The translations under genes were made by a program, and so were the position numbers. A DNA stretch of 64,000 bases from Diphasiastrum complanatum. Lineage: Eukaryota > Streptophyta > Lycopodiopsida > Lycopodiales > Lycopodiaceae. The DNA lies in the NCBI GenBank assembly GCA_029204225.1, contig CM055105.1:50185048-50249047 (forward strand), given 5' to 3'. Positions 1 through 10,171 of this stretch are shown here, one piece after another (the first letter of the stretch is position 1; every line of letters starts with the position of its first letter). Under the pieces are notes generated by a model. The model made no database searches. It saw only the letters and a program-made list of their open reading frames with translations, and was not told where the DNA came from.

Positions 1-354
1 AAAAGAAAAAAATGAAAGTGGACACAATACCATAAAAGCAAGATGTGCTAAAGATTGTCATGATACCTATGAAGAGACATTGAGAGGATTATTAGTAGTG
101 TAGGGTGGAGACAACCAATGTCACTTCCAAAGTTGTCTCACATTGAGGTACTCACAAGTGACGTGTTTGTTTAATATTTTTGTTTTTAGTCACTATCTTC
201 TTGTAGTTAAAGACAAAATGTAATTAATATTACATGGCACGGCATGTGCTACATAGTAGGTGAACCATGGATAGAGTGCAAAACTCTCAAAAAATTTGCT
301 CAAAGATTGTGAAAACTCATTCATCATGAGACACCATACCTCAACCTTGGGTTT
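1..354. other. Stretch without a recognisable gene
   Basis: AT-rich sequence with frequent stops in all frames. I see no coding exon, RNA gene or element boundary here. Confidence 0.5.
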
Positions 355-745
355 GTTCCCATCCAAAACCCTAATCTAGCTATTTGGATTTTCATTCACT
401 AACAAAGCTCAACTTGTTTTTAAGATTTAATTGTTTTTAAGATTTTATGGGACAAATGCAAAACCCACAAAAACCCTAATCTGGTTTTTTGGTTTTTCAT
501 TCAAATTGAATGGCTGACTTTTTTTTTTGTGATTTTCTTGGGACAAATGAGAAACCCACCAAAACCCGAAGACTTTTTTTTGGGTTTTCATTCAAATTAG
601 AAAAGCTGAGATTTTTTTCTGACAATTTTTTATGGGTCAAATGCAAAACTCACGGAGACCCTAAATCTGGTTTTTCGAGTTTTCATTCAAATTAGAAAAG
701 CTGAGCTTTTTTTGAGATATTCTATGGGGCAATGCAAAACCCATA
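355..745. repeat. Tandem array, about four diverged copies of a 91-105 bp unit
   Basis: The phrase TTTTCATTCA recurs near 389, 493, 585 and 680. Each time it is preceded by a run like AACCCTAATCTGG and followed by a T-rich block and GGACAAATGCAAAACCCA. Spacing of about 91-105 bases gives roughly four imperfect copies. The short reading frame at 510-695 is produced by this array and is not a gene. Confidence 0.75.
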
Positions 746-2668
746 CTGGAGGCCATTCCTTGGCATATTATTAACATATTTGACTGATATTAGTTATAGA
801 AAGGTGTCATGACAACAATACATATCCAGTTTGCTCCCTTTTCTCTATAGATTTGGTTTTGTAAGCAAAGATTGATGCGGTGCTTGACATGTAAGTGCAC
901 TTGTGAGGATGGAATCCATGTCATTACATAATTTGCATTTGATTTGCAAAATTTGGCATGGTGGCATTACGATCCTGCTTCCGGACCATCATGTTGGGTG
1001 CTGCAAATTCTTCACCAAGGACTTTGGATTGCGGTTTAACCCTCAGCATAAGGAATCAATTGAGAAGACCAAATGCAGGTATGTGACATATTCGCTCTCT
1101 GAAAGCGTAAATATTCAGCTTAATGAACTCAGCCTCACTTTTCGTCAACAAGAAGAGCTACTAACAGTTCTGATGGGAAGCTACTTGTGAGGCATGCATC
1201 ATAGAGTGGTGTGATAGCATCAATTTTGCATTATTCTCTGAAGTTGTTCTGTAATAATGCCCGTCCTTTTTAAAACTTCTCTCTTGTCAGGCTTTGCTTG
1301 TGTATGAATGGCTAGTGAGCTGAACTTTCCAGATTCTTTTGAATGAGGATACAAGAATTGAAGTATCGGGCTGTTGTGAATTCTGAAAGGGCAGTAATGT
1401 CAATGATCTCTTCTTATAATTCTTCTATGGAAATACTTGATTTCATTTTGGGAAAGAATTTGAAACCTCAAAGAAACTATTCACCCACATCTAAACTTGT
1501 TTTAGTTGGAGTAATTAGTATCAATGTTTTTCACGTAGCCATTGTGTTCATTTTGGATTTCTTGGTTATTATTGAATTGCTTGATCGATCTTCTTTCTCG
1601 TGTTGGACTATTTTACAAGTTTCTTATATTATTCATCAAAATGAATTGAACCTTTTCTTATTGTGGCCGACGATGGATGGCTTTTTAGTTTTCATACAAG
1701 CATCTGACTGGTTTTCAAATTAGCATAAATATCTAGTATTTACACAAATTGTTCTTACTTCCATGTGGAAATAAATTTCAAGGACTAGATAATACGTTTT
1801 AAGAGGCAGATTGTATGGATCTAATGGTGAGTCTCTTGGCAAGCCATGTTAGTGGTGAGACGAGATGACGAGCCAATATTCCCTACAAGGTGCCAATAAA
1901 CACACATTATTGAGCATAATGTGTGTCACAAAATTTTATTGTAAATTTATGTGGGCCCACGAATGCCATTAGAGGACAGAATTTGTGGGTCCCATTGATG
2001 AGGGCTATGTATTTTCAAGATTCCATTCATGAAGGCTGCTGCTGTTCAGGGGTGAAAATTATAGCCATTCAGATTTGCAGGAAAAAATCAGGTCTCATCA
2101 TGCACACACTCATGAAATTGTTACTAACTTGAAACCTTCTCCAGCAGCAATTACCATTTCTTTAACCAAAACTTTATGCGTCTGCTTTAGAACCTCTCAC
2201 AACCATCATGCATTTGTCCAACATTTGCAAAATCCAGATCTGAAATCAGCAGAGTTGTTGTTGGGATGTCCAGGATGTTCAAGATACTGTCATGATTTCT
2301 AACTGCAAGATTTACCCCGAATATGAACCAGTCCCATCTTCAAGATCTTTTCTTTTTAACTTCTATGTCCTTTGTGCAACTAAGTGGTATATGCAGGAGT
2401 TAAAGACGAAGAATTTTCACTCTCATCAAACTTAAAAACACTGATTTTGAAGATAGGTACTTTCTATTGCCAAGGCAGGGTCATCGGGGACTCCAGAGCA
2501 CTTCGATTATACTGATCTCAGGCTTACTTGTTTTGAATCCTTGTTCCTCTGTAAATGTATATGCCTTCTTCTTTGTTTCTCATCAAAGGCATAAACTGTG
2601 TGCTGAGATTTTTCTTTCATTGTAAGCTGAATGTAATGGGACCTCTTCATTCATTAATTTGGCTATAT
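746..2668. other. Intergenic stretch; possible unrecognised exon near 1020-1078
   Basis: No gene can be named. The frame through 909-1190 is open, but its nominal start at 903 is GTG. A segment at 1020-1078 is flanked by a plausible acceptor (CACCAAG) and a strong donor-like AG|GTATGT and could be an exon of an unrecognised gene. A second readable stretch lies near 2460-2560. Neither resembles a family I know, and both may be chance or remnants. Confidence 0.3.
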
Positions 2669-3180
2669 GTCATGGCTACCGATTAGTGAGCCCCAACTAT
2701 ATTTCTATCTTTCTAACTATACTTGTTTTGTTCTCTTAAGCAGCTATTGTCAACTGTTGAGGTTTTACGAGAATGTTTTGTGTAAGGGATACCTCTCTTG
2801 TGTGCTCTTGCTTAGACATAAATTTATGCTTTTGAGACACATGGATTATTTGACCATTCTCGCCCTAATGGATTTTGTCCTTGTTATTTCGGCTTTAGGT
2901 ATATTCAAGATGATTAATCATAGAATTCAGAAAAGTGGGGAGCTAAGTAGCCCCATTTTGTTTTGATCACAGTTCTAGATGACGTCTTCAACATGATTAA
3001 GCACAGAATTTAGAAAAGTGGGGAGCTAAGTAGCCCTGTTTTGTTTTGATCGCAGTTTCAGTGGATCACGATCTAGAACACACATTCCAGATCATCAGCG
3101 ATTCGGACAGAATGGTTTCATTTGTTTTTTTAACTTCGCAATAAAACTTTGAACCCCCCCCCCCCCCCCCTCCTTTAAAC
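2669..3180 (+). repeat. 1-kb tandem unit, copy 1, left part (split by the hAT element)
   Basis: This segment matches 8209-8720: both begin GTCATGGCTACCGATTAGTG, share the block around GCTTTTGAGACACATGGATT, and share the block GGGGAGCTAAGTAGCCCCAT and the run up to AATAAAACTTTGAA. A middle portion differs between copies. The piece ends with a C tract and CTTTAAAC (3173-3180), the 8-bp target sequence of the adjacent transposon. No protein-coding function is apparent. Confidence 0.8.
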
Positions 3181-3458
3181 CATAGATGCACAGCGTTTCT
3201 GAAACACATTTCAGAATCGCGTTCAGAAACGCGGTTCTGAAAATTTCAAAAAAAAATTCCATAAACGTTTTTTTTTTTTTGGTTTTTTTTGGGCAATATG
3301 GGTATCAAATGGAAGCTCTAATCAAGAGCATAATTACTGTGTAGTTTGCCGAATGTTGCGGGTGCAGGGTGGTCTAGTTTAGGTGCATTAACTCCCAGGT
3401 TTACGCTATTGCTCCTTTTAATATAAAAAAATAATAAAAAAACATAATGCCCCAAAAT

Positions 3459-3461
<3 letters not shown>

Positions 3462-3539
<78 letters not shown>
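3462..3539. repeat. (CT)n microsatellite
   Basis: About 78 bases of uninterrupted CT dinucleotide inside the hAT element near its left end. The minus-strand frame across it encodes only alternating Arg-Glu and is an artefact. Confidence 0.95.
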
Positions 3540-3542
<3 letters not shown>

Positions 3543-3660
3543 GAGCAGTATTGAATCATTACACTGCTGTGAATAGGATCATCATAATATATAATATCGG
3601 GCCACATGGCACCAAAATGAGGTACAATGATGTTCCATGAACGTAATGAAAACTACACAA

Positions 3661-6600
3661 CTAAGACTCGTCAGAGTCATGGTAGGATATATCATCCGAA
3701 TTTGTGCCTGACTGCAAATCCCAAGGGTCTGCAGATGAATCAAAACTGGAGGGAGCCATATGCCGTGGTGTGGCCCTAGCTCTGCTCTGTGCTCTGGCTC
3801 TGGATCCTCCCCCTGCCTCTACCTCTGCCTCTGCCTCTCTCCCCTCCTCTGGCCCCCCTCTGCCTACCCCCACCCCTGTGTCTACCCCTGTGTGTCTGTG
3901 TGTCAAGTGGCTGTGATCCTACGCCCTGGGATGGCCCTACCCACTGTGATGATGCCTGGCCGACAGCTGCCTGTGATGCTCCGCTCCTGTCTACAAAAAG
4001 CAAACTCAGTCCCCCTTACCAGAACCTCTGGGTCTCCCTCTAGGCCTATGTGCAGAAATGGTTGGCTCCTCCTCTGTCTCCGCATCCAAGTCCACCAGCA
4101 GGTCAGTCAGGTCATCCCCCTGTGCCTCCGCCCCCATCTCCTCATCCTCCTTCGTGTCCCCCTCAACCCACTCCTCCTCCTCCTCCTCCTGATAGTCAGC
4201 CCCGAGCTCCTCTCCACCCTCCAAGCCCTCGTCATCCCCCTCCTCAGCCCTATCCCTCTGCCTGTCTGCCCTCCCCGAACGTCGTAAAGCCCTTGGTCAG
4301 CCTGTGCCTGTCTATAGAACTCTCTATAGATCTCATCATCCATCTCCTCCTGCGTGGTGGTGCCCGAGGAGCAGCAGCTGCCGAATCCACCAAGCAAGTG
4401 TCAGGGTTCACCTGCAACCAAAAACAATACATTGTTGTCAGGCAAGTATTTTGCAATTCATTGCATGATTCGAAAGCAATTCAATTCGTCAAACATAGCA
4501 AGAAACAGGGGGTAATGATGTGACTCACCTCGAGCATCTGGCCCCCTCCTCGTGTGCGCCTCAGCATACGGCCGTTGGTGTTCACAAACACCAACCGCCT
4601 ACACTGCTCGATGGATAACCAGTTCCTCTTCTGCGTGTGATACAAGGCCCAGGTGCTCCAATTCCGCTCGCAAGCTCCTGTTGAACAGTCTTGTGCAAGG
4701 ACTTTCTCGGCCAGTCGCCGCAGGTCACCTGTGTTGCGCCCATGGTAGCCCCACCATGTAACGGGCCTCAGCTGATCCTCCCTCCGCCGACTCTACTCTC
4801 CATTGAAAGGAAACTGGTAGCGCTCAAAGATGAGCAACTGGCGTGTAATGTTAGCGAGCATCGGACCTGTTGGCAGAAGAAAAAACATGGCACGTGTAAG
4901 TTCCCTCAAATTCACACACTTTCAATGAGCTCAGTACAGTCACTACTGTAGTATTTAGGCTACGAAGCAATTTATCACAAGTACCTGGTCCAGGCCATAC
5001 GCGCTCCGTGTACTCCACCCACCTCCGGTGCAACTCCTGATCGTCCCGATCCCGAGTCTCGCGCCACAAGGGGTGCAATATGTGGGCTACGGCGTGGATG
5101 AGTCGGTGGAAGTAGTCCCATCTGGCTTCCCAGATACGTGAGATCTCGCGCCTCCTGCAGCAGACAAATCACAACAATCAAGTAACTATAGCATAAAAGA
5201 AACACATCAGACTAGAGTGAGAAACAACAAACTAGACATTGAAGAGTCATACATGTGCTCGTCCAAGGCTGGCGTCAGAATCTCCTCGTCGATGCGGTCC
5301 ATGAACTCCTAAATGAGGCTGATAGTGCACCTCTCACGGTCTACCAGGCGCAGCACTCTGAAAATGGGTAGAAGGATATCTCCTCAGCACATGTCCAGAA
5401 CTCATCACCGAACATTGTGGACCGGAAAAACGCCGCATGTGGGACGTCCATGAACTCTCAGAAGGCCTCGTTGGAAACTATCCGCCGCAATGCATTTTTC
5501 ACTACTACCAATCGCTCTAGCCCCAAGAAGTAAAAAGCAAAGCGTGTGAGTGCTGGCTTCTTCAGGTTTAGGTGCAAGAAGGTGCGGAATAGGGCCAGCA
5601 CACGCCTCTTCCTGGTAACAAAAGTGACCAGGCGCATGGCCGTAAAAGTGACCTGCAACACAAACATCCAGTAAAAAGTTTAGACGGTAGTTGACCTGTG
5701 TTTAGCAGCATGGAGCAGGAGTCAATCAAGATAGCATAGCAAATGGAGAAACCAATACCTCTCTGATCCATCAATGCTGGGATGCTCCCTCGTCATAATC
5801 TCTCCCATCTGCTTGCAGTTCGAAGCGTTGTCCGTGACAACCTGAACCACATGCTCCACTCCAATGGCATCCACGCCATGTAGGAATACTGTGCCAAGCG
5901 GACAAGAAACCAAGACATTGATGACGGATCGCCGACGAATGTCGGTCCATCCATCACTCATTATCGTGCATCCATACCTGCCACAAAACACCCATTAGCC
6001 ACATGCAAAAATTGCACCACGAGTAAACCCTAAACGCATGGAATGGGTTTATGGAAACAAAATACTTACATCTGCCAAGCTGAGCGAATGGAACTCAGCT
6101 CTCGTGTGATGGTCTCCTCCTCCTGACGAAGCATCCTGCCTCGCAATACCTCTCGTTTGGGAGGCGTCCATGTAGCATCCACGGCTGCCATCTATGTGCA
6201 AAACTCCCTGAACACCCAAGTGTCAGCAACAACAAAAGGAATGTCGCACTTATAAAAGAACTGCACACCGAGCCTGCTGCTCTCTCTGCCACCCGCATCG
6301 ATCAAGGGTCTGCTGTCTGGGCCTAACCTCTCTCTGCTGTGTATATGGCGCTCGTGGTCTAACACGCAAACTGGATGGCTGATCTGTGGGTGTATCACTC
6401 TCTCTGGGAGGACCTGTCGAAGCATGTGCTACATTTGCCGCAGAAGAAGAGGAGGGACGAGAAGGACCCGCTGCCGCTGATCCAACCTGCTCATGTGGCG
6501 CTCTTTCCTCTGAACTAAGTTCTGCTGCTGTGGGTGGAACTGGAGTGGCCTCGCTTGGACAATGCACTGCCTAAACCCTGCCCAGAACGTGTTGTACTAG

Positions 6601-6951
6601 GCTCTGCACCCGTAGTAGGCCATGCCTACCTACCTGTGAGCCCTGCCTGTGAACCTGCAGCTGCTCCTGCTCCCTGTCCCTGTCCCTGTCCTTGTCCGGA
6701 AACCTGTGATGCACCATCATGCCCGTACATAATAGACAACCTCTGCCTCTCCTCATCAGAAATCCTGGGGCAATCAGAGATGCCCATGCCCGCCCACCTG
6801 GCCCTCTGACCCTTAGTAAGTGAGCCCTAACCCTGGTAAGTGATCCTATGAAGAGACCACCACAATGGAAGCATCTCCAGCTACGGACTCCTGTGCCATG
6901 GTGTGTAGCCACATCCAAATAAGCAGGCAACCATTCAGTAGAAGAAAACAA
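3661..6951 (-). pseudogene. Decayed hAT transposase (zinc finger, DUF659-like, dimerisation block)
   Basis: Reading leftward on the minus strand, several frames hold parts of one transposase. Around 6770-6890 is a finger-like WRCFHCGGLFIGSL followed by TRVRAHLL, as in the N-terminal fingers of plant hAT proteins. Around 5780-5990 is YGCTIMSDGWTD with a later VVTDNASNCK, typical of the DUF659/RNase H-like core. Around 4550-4700 is CSTGACERNWSTW and RLVFVNTNGRML, typical of the hAT C-terminal dimerisation region. A low-complexity acidic/basic tail follows to 3661. Stops and frame changes separate the blocks (for example several stops between about 5230 and 5460), more than introns alone would explain, so I call a pseudogene. 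Some breaks may be introns; exact exon limits cannot be fixed. Confidence 0.75.
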
Positions 6952-7779
6952 ATTGCTTTGAAAAACATTACCAGCCTAAAACAGAGCTCAACACATCCGA
7001 GCACACGTCACATAGATTCTAATAAAATCATAGCAAGTGCCAAAAAACACACGAGATTAGGGTGAGGGATAGAATCATTTCAGTATGAGCAAAAACGGGC
7101 AACTGACGCTAGCGTGGGAGTCCTTGTAGGCGTAAAGGAGTGCAGTGCAGGCCTAAACCACACTATTGGCAAATGCTTGCACGATGCTCCACGCCCAAAC
7201 CCTAAAAAACATGGAATTAGGGCATGGAAATTGAAATTTGTGATACGGACGTAGATGGGCGGAACGGAGGTCACAGGAGTCTCTGCAAGCATGTGGAAAT
7301 GCATTCTAGGGTCAGACATCACCTGAATCGGTTGCTCACAAGTCATTTTGTGAAAATGGCAAAAAAAAACAAGCATTTGGAATGTGGTGTTCAAATCTCG
7401 CTAGGCGTGCTGTAACGCCTAAAACTGACACCGTAGGAATCACCGTGGGCATGAAGAGAGGTGATTTAGAGCCAAACTACGCTCGATTTGGTTGCCTATA
7501 GCTCAATGTAAACACTTGCAAAAAATCAAGCCTACGCTTACCAAAAATTGAAACCACAAAGCTTAGATCCCCTTGGCACTGTGCACACCACCTCCGTATC
7601 GCCGAGTAGATGCCTGCCGACTATGCACACGCCTCGATCGGACACCTGTAGCTCAAAATAAAAAAATTTACCTCCACGGCTGGCGCGATTCTGGCCGTGA
7701 AGAGGAGCAAAAAGAATTTTATAAACTATTTATGTTTTAATCACGTTTCTGGGAGGAGAAACACATCTGGGCATCTATG

Positions 7780-8208
7780 CTTTAAACCCAAAAAAAAAAC
7801 CAATATTATTTAAGAAAGCCCTAAAACTCATAAAACACCCACAAAGCCATAAATATTTAGCTGCCGAATTCCTAAACCCCCGTATTGTTTCCAAAACAAA
7901 TTTTTAATTAGCCCATTGTTGCTCTGGATAAGAACTTTCCAATGATACCCATATTGGGTATAAGAAAATATGAATAAAACAATTAACATCTATTGTTTAC
8001 ATTCCAAGAAACCCTTATGGAAAATCCCAGAGCGTGGAACTGTTACAGCTAACCACCGTAGGGCAAAGGGCAGTGTGGGTCAGAGGCATGCATGCAAACC
8101 ATGTGGGCTAGTTTTGCCTAATTAGTCACACGCATGTCAATTAGGAGTCATGCAGTCCTACCGTAGTTGATGCATCAGTAACCCATGCATGCAGCATGAA
8201 CGGTGAGT
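7780..8208 (+). repeat. 1-kb tandem unit, copy 1, right part
   Basis: It begins with the second CTTTAAAC target copy and continues with sequence matching 8721-9212: shared blocks include ACCAATATTAT, CATAAATATTTAG-like, GAAACCCTTATGG, CCGTAGGGCAAAGG, CAGAGGCATGCATGCAAACC and CATGCAGCATGAACGGTGAG. With 2669-3172 it forms one complete copy once the transposon is removed. Confidence 0.8.
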
Positions 8209-9212
8209 GTCATGGCTACCGATTAGTGATCCCCAACTATATTTCTATCTTTCTAGCTATATGTGTTTTGTTCTCTTAAGTAGCTATTGTCAACTGTGCC
8301 AAAAGTTCTTTGGAGATATCGTGGTGTCATAAAGTCTATCTCACTAGAAGAGTACAGAGTCTTGCTCGTGCCACTCATCAAAAAAATTGCCAAAACCAGA
8401 TCATTACCAAGACCCATGAAGAACAGAGCTAGAATGCACCGTATGCTTTTGAGACACATGGATTATGTGACCATTCTCGTTCTAGACCCTAATGGATTTT
8501 GTCCTTGTTATTTCGGCTTTAGAAGATGATTAATCATAGAATTCAGAAAGGTGGGGAGCTAAGTAGCCCCATTTTGTTTTGATCACAGTTCCAGATGACG
8601 TCTTCAACATGATTAAGCACAAAATTTAGAAAAGTGGGAAGCTAAGAATGGTTTCATTTTTTTTTCATTCTTTAAATTCGCAATAAAACTTTGAAACCCC
8701 GCCCTGCCCCCACCCCCCCCAAAAAAAAAATAAAAAAAAATAAAAACCAATATTATCCAAGAGAACCCTAAAACTAATAAAACCCACAAAGCCATAAACA
8801 CTCGGCTGACTAATTCCTAAACCCTCGTACTATTCCCAAAAAAAAAAAAATCAATTAGCTCATTGTTGCTCTTGAAATGAGCTTTACCAATATTGGTTAT
8901 AAGAAAATATGAAAAAAAAACAATCAACATTTATTGTTTACATTCCAAAAACCCTTATGGGAAATCCCAGAGTGTGGAACAGTTACGAGACCATAACTGT
9001 ACCGAACCTAACAACACTTCTAGGTACTGCTAACCACTGTAGGGCAAAGGACGGTGTGGGTCAGAGGCATGCATGCAAACCGTGCAGTAAGTATGTGGGC
9101 CAATATTGCCTAATCAGTCACATGCATGTCAGTTAGGAGTCATGCAGTCCTACTACAGTTGACTAGGACTCATGCATCGATAACCCATGCATGCAGCATG
9201 AACGGTGAGTGT
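8209..9212 (+). repeat. 1-kb tandem unit, copy 2 (uninterrupted)
   Basis: It starts GTCATGGCTACCGATTAGTG directly after the GAACGGTGAGT end of copy 1 and finishes with the same GAACGGTGAGTGT. This copy shows the unit without the transposon: the insertion point corresponds to the C-rich/A-rich junction near 8700-8740. It carries about 43 extra bases near 8985-9028 that copy 1 lacks, and these are also present in the relative at 19203. No coding function is seen. Confidence 0.8.
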
Positions 9213-10171
9213 TAGTTAGAATTGCCACCTAACGCATGCAAACCCACACTGGGCTAGGAGGGGCATTTTATAAGAGCAAACGTTGGATGGCTGGTACATA
9301 CAGCTTTGCCTTCCTGTGGTTATGTTGTTCGTAACATTAGTACCAGAGCCATTGCCATACTTCATACAGTGTGCCAGTTGGATTGCAAACAGGATTAAGC
9401 AATTTGGGAGTCAGTGAAGAGTTGCATTTTTAGTGCCCTGTTCCCTTGTGTTTTCAACACCAAGTATTATTGGGAGAGCTTGAAAGCATGTTTCTGAAGG
9501 GAAGGATGCTCCAGCTCATTTTCTATTATCATTTTGGGCGCGTTCGAGCCAGACAATCCAGGGTTTTTCTACTGCTATAATCATTCGGATTTAGACCTCT
9601 GAAATCAGTGGTTTGGGCACTCGTTTTCCTAGTTGATCTTTTTTTCAAGCAAATCCGGCACTTTCTGGCAATCTATGAGGGCGCAGTTTTGAGTCATTTT
9701 CAGTGGCCTACATACTGGGTTTTTGAGCGCACTCTTTCACCCATGGACGTCTACTTTCTTGTGACAGTGAAGAGTGATTGCCATATTTTCTTATTTTTTG
9801 CAAAAAATAATCCTGTGTATTTTGTGGCTTATTCATACATGCCAAAGTCTGCACAGATAGTAGAAAAATTCATCCATGCATGCGTACCTGACCTGCATGA
9901 CATATCACTGACTTTTTGATTCTCAAACAAATTGGTCAGTGATGAAGAGTTTTTACAGCTGTCAGTCTGCTTAAGTCTCCATCACCTTCTTCATTTTACA
10001 CAAATTGTTTCTTTTTATTAGACATGGGATTCCACCAGCAGTTCTGAGTGACTTGACCAAGTGGTGGTCCAAAGTAGCTCTGTGCTGAAAAGATTATGTC
10101 ATACTTTTTTTTTCAAGAACCCTTTTTGTTGGTACTTCCATTTTGTCTTTTCAGTTTATACTTCAGGCTAA
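9213..10171. other. Region upstream of PPR gene 1
   Basis: No gene is recognised. A 103-codon frame at 9608-9919 starts with GTG and has no recognisable domain. This region should hold the promoter, the 5' leader and perhaps an upstream exon of the PPR gene, but no exon with an ATG and matching splice sites could be assigned. Confidence 0.4.

Larger units (their letters stand above)
3181..7779 (-). mobile_element. hAT-type DNA transposon, 4.6 kb, with 8-bp target duplications
   Basis: The left end begins CATAGATGCACAG and the right end read on the minus strand begins CATAGATGCCCAG, so the termini are inverted repeats of about 13 bp with one mismatch. Both ends are flanked directly by CTTTAAAC (3173-3180 and 7780-7787), an 8-bp duplication as expected for the hAT superfamily. 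Subterminal blocks at both ends share GTTTCTG/CAGAAACG motifs. Inside, on the minus strand, is a decayed transposase with a CCHC-like finger, a DUF659-like block and a hAT dimerisation-like block. The flanks are the two halves of one copy of a local tandem unit, which independently confirms the boundaries. The broken transposase suggests it is not autonomous now. Confidence 0.88.

Noticed and set aside
903-1190. 95-codon frame as a gene
   Set aside because: The first codon is GTG, there is no family resemblance, and a donor-like site in the middle suggests at most an exon. Kept only as a remark on the spacer.
3401-3607. Minus-strand frame of alternating Arg-Glu
   Set aside because: It is a translation of the (CT)n microsatellite inside the hAT element, without any domain.
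3704-4523. Overlapping Pro/Leu/Ser-rich plus-strand frames
   Set aside because: Shadows of the low-complexity 3' part of the hAT transposase on the opposite strand.
9608-9919. 103-codon frame upstream of PPR gene 1
   Set aside because: Starts with GTG, hydrophobic low-information sequence, no homology recognised.
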